Positions 16,057 through 20,910 of a stretch of 20,910 nucleotides of DNA are shown one piece after another. The notes under the pieces are model-generated. The model saw nothing but the letters and a program-made list of their open reading frames with translations, had not been told where the DNA came from and did not search any database. The DNA comes from Gammaproteobacteria bacterium RIFCSPLOWO2_02_FULL_56_15 (GTDB lineage: Bacteria > Pseudomonadota > Gammaproteobacteria > Eutrophobiales > Eutrophobiaceae). Where the stretch lies: NCBI GenBank assembly GCA_001801825.1, contig MGYR01000126.1, positions 1 to 20,910 on the forward strand, read 5' to 3'. Each line of letters starts with the position of its first letter. Within the stretch, counting starts at the first letter, position 1. Both the position numbers and the translations under genes were made by a program.

Positions 16057-17916
16057 ATGCAAAGATTTTTTTTCATTGTTCTCATGGCGATCCAACTACA
16101 GGCCTGCGGACCAGGAACCGTCAGATCGGTGTCCAGGACAGATCAGGAACCCGTAAGTCACGCTGGTAGTCTAGTTCGAGAAGGGAACTACCGGCAGGCT
16201 GCCGCAGAATACCAGCAACTGGCTGAATTGTATCCGGACAGATCGGCGGAGTTCCAGTTACAGGCCGCGGAGGCATGGTACATCGCCGGAGAGATGGAAA
16301 ATGCCACCGTTGCTGCCGCTGCTGTTGGGGATCAGACCCGGGATCAACAGATCGAGACCCGCCTGGGGATTCTTGAGGCCAGAATCGATATCGCCAGGAA
16401 CAAGCCATATTCAGCCCTCGAACGGCTCCGCTCACTCCCCCTGGAAAATGTCCCGGGTGATTACCTGGAAGCCATCTTCGAGACACGTTCGCAAGCATTC
16501 GAACAGTTGGGGAATCCGGGTAGCGCAAGCAGGGAAAGGGTTGCGCTGGAAAGATACCTAAAGACGCAGGCCGCCCGCGTGGAAAACAACCGCAGAATCT
16601 GGGAAAACCTCAACCAGATGAACGCCGACAGTCTCCAACGACTGCGGGCCAGTTCGTCCGACAGCCTGCGAGGCTGGATTGAGTTGGCGCTGATCAACCA
16701 GACCATGTTGCTTAACCCTCGCGCCCTGGACACGGCAGTCAGCCTGTGGAACGAACAATATCCCGGTCACCCCGCAGAAGCAATCAGTGCGGAGCTGTTG
16801 AATGAAAGCCAGATAAACGTCTTCCGGCCCTCCCGGATTGCACTCTTGTTGCCATTCGATGGACAGTATCGCCAGGTCGCAGAAGCGATCCGCGATGGTT
16901 TCCTGGCTGCCTGGTATGAGTCAACCGAGTACCGACCCATATTGAGTATTTACTCGGCGAATGCACTCAATATTCTGGATTCATATCAACAGGCAGTAGC
17001 TGATGGGGCAGAATACATCGTGGGCCCGCTGGAGCGCGAGGCCGTAGCACAACTGACTTCGCAGACCGGCCTGCCGGTGAAAGTACTCGCCCTGAACCAA
17101 TACGGAGCTTTTGAAAACAATACACTTCCGGACGCGGACCAAAACAGGATCCCTCCAATCCTGCAATTCGGATTGTTGCCTGAGGATGAAGCCCGACAGG
17201 CGGCAGTGCATGCGTTCCAGAATGGACACCGGAATGCCCTGCTAATCTCCCGGAACGAGGATTATGACCGTCGGGTCTACCAGTCATTCCTGCAGGAATG
17301 GAGTAATCTAGGCGGCAGGGTCATATCACAAATCTTCTATAATCCATCCAACAGTGATTTCTCCACTCCGGTTCGTGAATTGTTGAACGTCAGCAACAGT
17401 GAACAACGTGCAGCCACTCTTCAACAAAGACTGAACCGCTCGCTGCGGACCGAAACTCGTCTGCGGGATGATGCAGACATGATATTTCTGGTGGCGCGTC
17501 CGGAGGAGGCACGGCAACTTCTTCCCCAGCTACGTTTCTACCGGGCAGACAGCCTCCCAGTTTATTCGTCCTCAAGGGTGTATGCGGGCATCATAAATCC
17601 CCAGCTTGACCGTGACCTGGATGATATAATCTTTACAGATTCACCCTGGGTTCTGGCCGGCAAACAATCACAAACCGAACTGCAGAAGTCCCTCAACAGA
17701 AACTGGCAGGCGGAGCAATCATCATATAACCGGTTTTATGCCTTCGGAATTGATGCATTCGGGCTGATTCCGCACCTGGGCAGACTGATCCGGCAGAATA
17801 CCGTACCCTATCATGGCGAGACCGGTGATCTATACCTCAACAGTTCCGGCATCATCAATAGAAAGCTGGCATGGGCAAGATTCAAGGATGGCATAGCCGT
17901 GCTTGCTGAACCTTAG
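16057..17916 (+). CDS. lpoA: Outer-membrane lipoprotein LpoA, activator of PBP1A
   Basis: Outer-membrane lipoprotein (LppC family) that reaches through the periplasm to activate the bifunctional peptidoglycan synthase PBP1A. The 619 residues lie within the family range (E. coli 678). A short signal peptide ends in the lipobox Leu14-Gln-Ala-Cys17, with glycine at +2, compatible with outer-membrane sorting. Residues 35 to about 245 are helical and TPR-like (NYRQAAAEYQQLAELYPD). From residue 260 (RIALLLPFDGQYRQVAEAIRDG) the C-terminal half resembles a periplasmic binding-protein fold, with YIVGPLEREAVAQL and AFGIDAFGLIPHL. No strong ribosome site precedes the ATG. It opens a plus-strand group with yraN, diaA and dolP, as in E. 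coli yraMNOP, and links this locus to peptidoglycan assembly on the neighbouring strand. Confidence 0.94.
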   Translation: MQRFFFIVLMAIQLQACGPGTVRSVSRTDQEPVSHAGSLVREGNYRQAAAEYQQLAELYPDRSAEFQLQAAEAWYIAGEMENATVAAAAVGDQTRDQQIETRLGILEARIDIARNKPYSALERLRSLPLENVPGDYLEAIFETRSQAFEQLGNPGSASRERVALERYLKTQAARVENNRRIWENLNQMNADSLQRLRASSSDSLRGWIELALINQTMLLNPRALDTAVSLWNEQYPGHPAEAISAELLNESQINVFRPSRIALLLPFDGQYRQVAEAIRDGFLAAWYESTEYRPILSIYSANALNILDSYQQAVADGAEYIVGPLEREAVAQLTSQTGLPVKVLALNQYGAFENNTLPDADQNRIPPILQFGLLPEDEARQAAVHAFQNGHRNALLISRNEDYDRRVYQSFLQEWSNLGGRVISQIFYNPSNSDFSTPVRELLNVSNSEQRAATLQQRLNRSLRTETRLRDDADMIFLVARPEEARQLLPQLRFYRADSLPVYSSSRVYAGIINPQLDRDLDDIIFTDSPWVLAGKQSQTELQKSLNRNWQAEQSSYNRFYAFGIDAFGLIPHLGRLIRQNTVPYHGETGDLYLNSSGIINRKLAWARFKDGIAVLAEP

Positions 17917-17927
17917 ATCATCTGGTG

Positions 17928-18296
17928 ATGGCGCCGCTCAACACAACCAAGCAGGGCCGCATCGCGGAAGACGCTGCTTACAGGTATCTGCAGCAACAAG
18001 GGCTCCGGCTTCTGGAAAGAAACTTCCGCAGCCCGGTGGGAGAAATCGACCTGATCATGAAGGATGGGGATATTATCGTGTTTATCGAAGTCCGTTACCG
18101 GAGCAGCAATCAGGTAACCAGCGCCCAGGAAACCATCGACTATCGCAAGTGCCGGAGAATCATCAAAGCAGGGAATCACTACCTGCAAAAACACAGGCTC
18201 TGTAATATGGCATTATGCCGCTTCGATGTTGTCGTTTTACTGCAAGGGCTTAACGCAGACGCCATTGAATGGATCAGAAACGCCTTTGAGACCTGA
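17928..18296 (+). CDS. yraN: UPF0102 family protein YraN, predicted nuclease-like fold
   Basis: Small cytoplasmic protein of the UPF0102 family, whose fold resembles Holliday-junction-resolvase-type endonucleases; its biological function is not established. The 122 residues contain GRIAEDAAYRYLQQQG, LLERNFRSPVGEIDLIMKDG and IVFIEVRYRSS. The spaced Glu/Asp/Glu-x-Arg pattern (GEIDLI, then FIEVRYR) is the putative metal-binding nuclease signature; many relatives have EVKYR at this position. A GTG at 17925 immediately precedes the ATG chosen here and either could start translation. It begins 11 nt after lpoA, and its place in lpoA-yraN-diaA-dolP is the conserved one. Confidence 0.92.
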   Translation: MAPLNTTKQGRIAEDAAYRYLQQQGLRLLERNFRSPVGEIDLIMKDGDIIVFIEVRYRSSNQVTSAQETIDYRKCRRIIKAGNHYLQKHRLCNMALCRFDVVVLLQGLNADAIEWIRNAFET

Positions 18297-18331
18297 TTCA
18301 AACAAGAGGCAGGAATCATAATAAGACTGTC

Positions 18332-18919
18332 ATGGAACAAAGAGTCAAAGAAAACTTCACTGAATGCATACAGTTGCTGACAGTTTCATCTGAACAGTTG
18401 GCGCCGCGAATCGTTAAGGCTGCAGAGATGATCACGGCTGGACTGCTGGAGGAAAAGAAGATACTCAGCTGCGGCAACGGCGGGAGCGCTGCAGATGCCC
18501 AGCACTTTTCCTCAAAGATGTTAAACCGCTATGAAATGGATCGACCGGGTTTGCCAGCGATGGCGTTGACAGCGGACTCCTCAACCCTGACTTCCATTGC
18601 CAATGACTACCAGTTTGCTGATGTATTTTCGAAGCAAATCCGGGCACTGGGACAACCGGGCGACATTCTACTGGTGATAACCACAAGCGGGGAATCGAAT
18701 AACATCATCCACGCGATCGATGCCGCTCATGATCGGAAAATGAAGATCATCGCTTTGACGGGGAGGGAAGGGGGGCAGATCACCGATCTGATACAGGAAC
18801 CAAATATAGAAATTCGCGTCCCAAGCTGGTCAAGTGCCAGAATCCAGGAGATTCATATTATAATAATCAATGCCATCTGCGATCTTGTCGATCAGTTTCT
18901 ACTTGGTAATGGAGAATAG
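18332..18919 (+). CDS. diaA: DnaA initiator-associating protein DiaA (SIS domain)
   Basis: SIS-fold protein of the DiaA/GmhA group. In E. coli DiaA forms a tetramer that binds DnaA and promotes assembly of the initiation complex at oriC. The 195 residues (E. coli 196) begin with ERIKxxFTESIQ-like QRVKENFTECIQ (3-14), followed by SCGNGGSAADAQHFSSKM (46-63), ANDYQFADVFSKQIRALG, GDILLVITTSGESNNI and SARIQEIH. The N-terminus and neighbours (yraN, dolP) favour DiaA over the heptose isomerase GmhA, although related proteins are often annotated as GmhA. The E. coli DnaA-binding pair Leu190-Phe191 is Leu190-Leu191 here. The ribosome site is weak; it lies 35 nt after yraN and 6 nt before dolP. Confidence 0.9.
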   Translation: MEQRVKENFTECIQLLTVSSEQLAPRIVKAAEMITAGLLEEKKILSCGNGGSAADAQHFSSKMLNRYEMDRPGLPAMALTADSSTLTSIANDYQFADVFSKQIRALGQPGDILLVITTSGESNNIIHAIDAAHDRKMKIIALTGREGGQITDLIQEPNIEIRVPSWSSARIQEIHIIIINAICDLVDQFLLGNGE

Positions 18920-18925
18920 CTTGTC

Positions 18926-19504
18926 ATGAACAAACACACTTACCTGATCTCTATACTTCTATCTATCATGTTATTGCTGCAGGCCTGCGCCGCCGTAGTC
19001 GGAACCAGTGTTGCCGTTGGCGCCTCAACCGCCATGGACAGGAGAACGACGGGTACTGTTATCGAAGACCAGGCCATTGAAATGAAGACTGCACAGGCAT
19101 TCCGGTCTGATCCGGAGATCGGGGATCAGGCACACTGGAACGTGACGAGTTATAACACCAGGGTCTTGTTGACCGGGGAAGTCGTCAACGAAACCCTGCG
19201 CCATCGAATGGTGGAAATCACAAAAAATATTCCAAAGGTAACGGATGTCATCAATGAAATCACGGTGGCCGCACCGAGTTCTATGATGTCACGCAGTAGC
19301 GACACTGTTATCACAACCAAAGTGAAATCCCTGTTGCTGGCGGACAAGGAAACCAAGGGTCTGCTGGTGAAGGTCGTCACTGAAAAGGGTGTCGTTTATC
19401 TCATGGGGTTGGTCAGTCGTCAGCAGGCTGAAAGGGCCACCGAGGTTACCCGACAGACCGGGGGCGTGCAGAAAGTCGTTAAACTTTTTGAATACATGGA
19501 CTAA
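18926..19504 (+). CDS. dolP: Outer-membrane BON-domain lipoprotein DolP (YraP)
   Basis: Outer-membrane lipoprotein with two BON domains; in E. coli DolP binds anionic phospholipids, localises to the division site and supports outer-membrane integrity and BAM function. The 192 residues are almost the E. coli length (191). The signal peptide ends in the lipobox Leu18-Gln-Ala-Cys21, with alanine next, so outer-membrane sorting is expected. A short DRRTTGTVIEDQ linker precedes BON1 (about 48-115, containing NVTSYNTRVLLTGEV) and BON2 (about 125-191, containing ITTKVKSLLLAD and GVVYLMGLV). GGAG lies 12 bases before the ATG. It ends the plus-strand group and converges with sspB across 64 nt, in which I see no clear terminator. 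Confidence 0.93.
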   Translation: MNKHTYLISILLSIMLLLQACAAVVGTSVAVGASTAMDRRTTGTVIEDQAIEMKTAQAFRSDPEIGDQAHWNVTSYNTRVLLTGEVVNETLRHRMVEITKNIPKVTDVINEITVAAPSSMMSRSSDTVITTKVKSLLLADKETKGLLVKVVTEKGVVYLMGLVSRQQAERATEVTRQTGGVQKVVKLFEYMD

Positions 19505-19568
19505 ATATCTGAGCACATTTCAGCTACAGTGCATTACCACAGGGGAGTCGGGAAAGAGAAAGGCTGTC

Positions 19569-19949
19569 TTACTTGATGATTGTCAGGTGGGATTTCTTCT
19601 CCCCTTGCTTCGGAGCCTCATCGGAGGACTTCGATGCCTCCTCGGGTTCAGGAAATACCATACCTTTACCGTTCTCTCTGGCATAGATTGCGAGCGTGGC
19701 AGCCGCTGGCACACGCACCTGAAAAGGCGTGCCCCCGAAGCGGGTGCTGAAAGTGATTTGGGCATTCCCGAGATCCAGACCTCTTACTGCGGATGGAGAG
19801 AGATTGAGAACGATCTTGCCATCACTGACCTGTCCCGGAGGAACCTGAACCCCATCCATACCCGCATCCACCAGGATGTGTGGAGTAAAACCGTTATCCA
19901 CGATCCACTCGTACATCGCCCTGATGAGATATGGCCGACTGGAAGTCAT
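19569..19949 (-). CDS. sspB: ClpXP adaptor / stringent starvation protein SspB
   Basis: Adaptor that captures ssrA-tagged and other substrates and delivers them to the ClpXP protease. The 126 residues have the SspB substrate-binding domain at about 1-100: RPYLIRAMYEWIVDNGFTPHILVD, GVQVPPG, GKIVLNLSPSAV, FSTRFGG and the strongly conserved AIYARENGKGMVF. It ends with a short acidic and lysine-rich linker and the terminal HLTIIK, corresponding to the ClpX-binding tail LRVVK of E. coli SspB. The linker is much shorter than in E. coli (165 residues in total). No good ribosome site precedes the ATG, and the gap after sspA is 88 nt. Confidence 0.95.
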   Translation of the reverse strand: MTSSRPYLIRAMYEWIVDNGFTPHILVDAGMDGVQVPPGQVSDGKIVLNLSPSAVRGLDLGNAQITFSTRFGGTPFQVRVPAAATLAIYARENGKGMVFPEPEEASKSSDEAPKQGEKKSHLTIIK

Positions 19950-20037
19950 AGTGAGGATAGTCTGGGATCTGATCCCGGTACCGCCATAATTGAGTTCTTA
20001 ACGCAGTTTCCGTTGCGGCTTAACCTGGCTGGAAATA

Positions 20038-20664
20038 TCAGAGCCGGATTTCCTTTTCCCATAGGGAGAGACTCAGTTTGAAAGCATCACGATCAAACAT
20101 TCTCCTGGCATATTCATTGATCACCTTGGCTGACAGGGGCAGCTTGATCCCGTAATGGTCCAGCCGCCACAGGAGCGGCGCCAGACAGCAATCCACCAAT
20201 GAGTATTCATCAGACATGAAAAAAGGCTTCTGAGAAAAAATTGGCGCGATCGCTGTCAGATTGTCCCGTATTTCCTTGCGCGCATTGGCCGCAGCTATTT
20301 CGTCCTCCGCCGTCAATTGTTCCACCTGTCGGTACAGATCACGCATGACCCGGAAGCGTAATTGCCTGTTATTGGCTCTGGAAACCGGATCAACCGGTAG
20401 GAGCGGTGGATGGGGAAACCTTTCATCAAGATATTCCATGATGATCTGTTCATCATAGAGCACCAGATCACGATCGATCAGCGTCAGGACGGTATTGTAA
20501 GGATTGAGTTCAGCCAGGTCTTCAGGAAGCTCATTACCCTGAATATACCGGATATCCACATTAATATCTTTTTCTGCGAGCACGATCCTTACGGAATGAC
20601 CCACAGGATTTACCGTATCCGAATAGAGCACCATGACCGAGCGTTTATTAGCAATACTCACCAT
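20038..20664 (-). CDS. sspA: Stringent starvation protein A (GST-fold)
   Basis: RNA-polymerase-associated protein with a glutathione-S-transferase fold, known in gammaproteobacteria to influence stress, acid tolerance and virulence transcription. The 208 residues (E. coli 212) have a thioredoxin-like N-terminal half (MVLYSDTVNPVGHSVRIVLAE, with LNPYNTVLTLIDRDLVLYDEQIIMEYLDERF described by ends LNPY and DERF) and a helical C-terminal domain. The conserved surface pocket PHPP is at 84-87, the same positions as in E. coli SspA, where it is needed for function. GGAG lies seven bases before the ATG. It is upstream of sspB as usual and 65 nt after petC, which may share its transcript. Confidence 0.95.
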   Translation of the reverse strand: MVSIANKRSVMVLYSDTVNPVGHSVRIVLAEKDINVDIRYIQGNELPEDLAELNPYNTVLTLIDRDLVLYDEQIIMEYLDERFPHPPLLPVDPVSRANNRQLRFRVMRDLYRQVEQLTAEDEIAAANARKEIRDNLTAIAPIFSQKPFFMSDEYSLVDCCLAPLLWRLDHYGIKLPLSAKVINEYARRMFDRDAFKLSLSLWEKEIRL

Positions 20665-20729
20665 ATATCACTCCGATTCGTTCGCACTCAACATTATTCC
20701 CGGTTGACGCATATATTGCATACACCGTC

Positions 20730-20910
20730 TTAGTGCACATCCTTCCAGTATTCCTTTTTCAGCAGATAGGCGATACCAAGGAATACAAGCAGGTAGAGGA
20801 TCACCCACGAGCCGATCGTGTAACGCTTCAACTGGACGGGCTCACCCAGGTAAACCAGGAAATTCACCAGATCCTGAACTGTCTGTGCATATATCTCTGG
20901 TGTCTGCTGC
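20730..20910 (-). CDS. petC: Cytochrome c1 of the cytochrome bc1 complex, C-terminal 59 residues
   Basis: Only the 3' end lies in the window. I read it directly: 59 codons from base 20909 to a TAA at 20732-20730. The visible part contains DLVNFLVYLGEP, then QLKRYTIGSWVILYLLVFLG, a single C-terminal membrane anchor, and the ending AYLLKKEYWKDVH-like YLLKKEYWKDVH, characteristic of bacterial cytochrome c1. The heme-binding CxxCH would lie upstream of the window, so it is not seen. Gene order petC-sspA-sspB is common in gammaproteobacteria and implies a respiratory quinol-cytochrome c oxidoreductase, which E. coli lacks. Confidence 0.9.
   Translation of the reverse strand, partial: QQTPEIYAQTVQDLVNFLVYLGEPVQLKRYTIGSWVILYLLVFLGIAYLLKKEYWKDVH

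Noticed and set aside
19389..20081. 230-codon plus-strand open frame
   Set aside because: Overlaps the end of dolP in another frame and runs antisense through sspB; no recognisable protein features.
1..20910. Mobile elements, CRISPR, tRNA, defence or secondary-metabolism systems
   Set aside because: I looked for transposase-like genes, regularly spaced repeats, tRNA cloverleaf signatures and unfamiliar gene groups on both strands and found none; every substantial gene belongs to a known housekeeping family.

Overview
The window is a conserved cell-envelope and cell-division region from a gammaproteobacterium. The evidence is the gene order (petC, sspA, sspB, then dolP, diaA, yraN, lpoA, then rsmI, rnpB, mraZ and the dcw cluster), the meso-diaminopimelate signature DNPR in MurE, the E. 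coli-like lengths and motifs of MraY, FtsW, FtsI and DolP, and the type A RNase P RNA. From memory, this order closely matches the PA4408-PA4431 neighbourhood of Pseudomonas aeruginosa, but the sequence alone does not fix genus or family. I see no insertion sequence, integrase, tRNA, CRISPR array, phage gene or toxin-antitoxin pair, and no sign of transfer.

Left and centre (1-14321, all minus strand): the dcw cluster, read right to left as mraZ, rsmH, ftsL, ftsI, murE, murF, mraY, murD, ftsW, murG, murC, murB, ddlB. The last gene runs off the left edge. Genes are packed with overlaps of 4 to 11 nt or gaps of at most about 42 nt. Together they supply the cytoplasmic peptidoglycan precursor ladder (MurB, MurC, MurD, MurE, MurF, Ddl), the two lipid-linked steps (MraY gives lipid I, MurG gives lipid II), the septal polymerase pair FtsW-FtsI with its partner FtsL, a 16S rRNA methyltransferase (RsmH) and the cluster's own regulator MraZ.

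Control region (14322-14669): a good sigma-70-type promoter (TTGACA, 18 nt, TATAGT, minus strand) is followed by three GTGG repeats at exact 10-nt period, the expected MraZ operator. A LexA-like inverted repeat (CTGT-N8-ACAG core) lies just upstream of the promoter.

Middle (14670-15992, minus strand): rnpB, the catalytic RNA of RNase P, and rsmI, a 16S rRNA methyltransferase. A short divergent promoter region separates rsmI from the plus-strand genes lpoA (activator of PBP1A), yraN (UPF0102), diaA (DnaA partner) and dolP (outer-membrane BON lipoprotein), 16057-19504.

Right (19569-20910, minus strand): sspB (ClpXP adaptor), sspA (RNA-polymerase-associated stringent starvation protein) and the 3' end of petC (cytochrome c1). 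I found no previously undescribed system. The points most worth a second look are regulatory: the MraZ operator, the LexA-like site, the rnpB-mraZ junction without a visible terminator, and the divergent rsmI/lpoA promoter.
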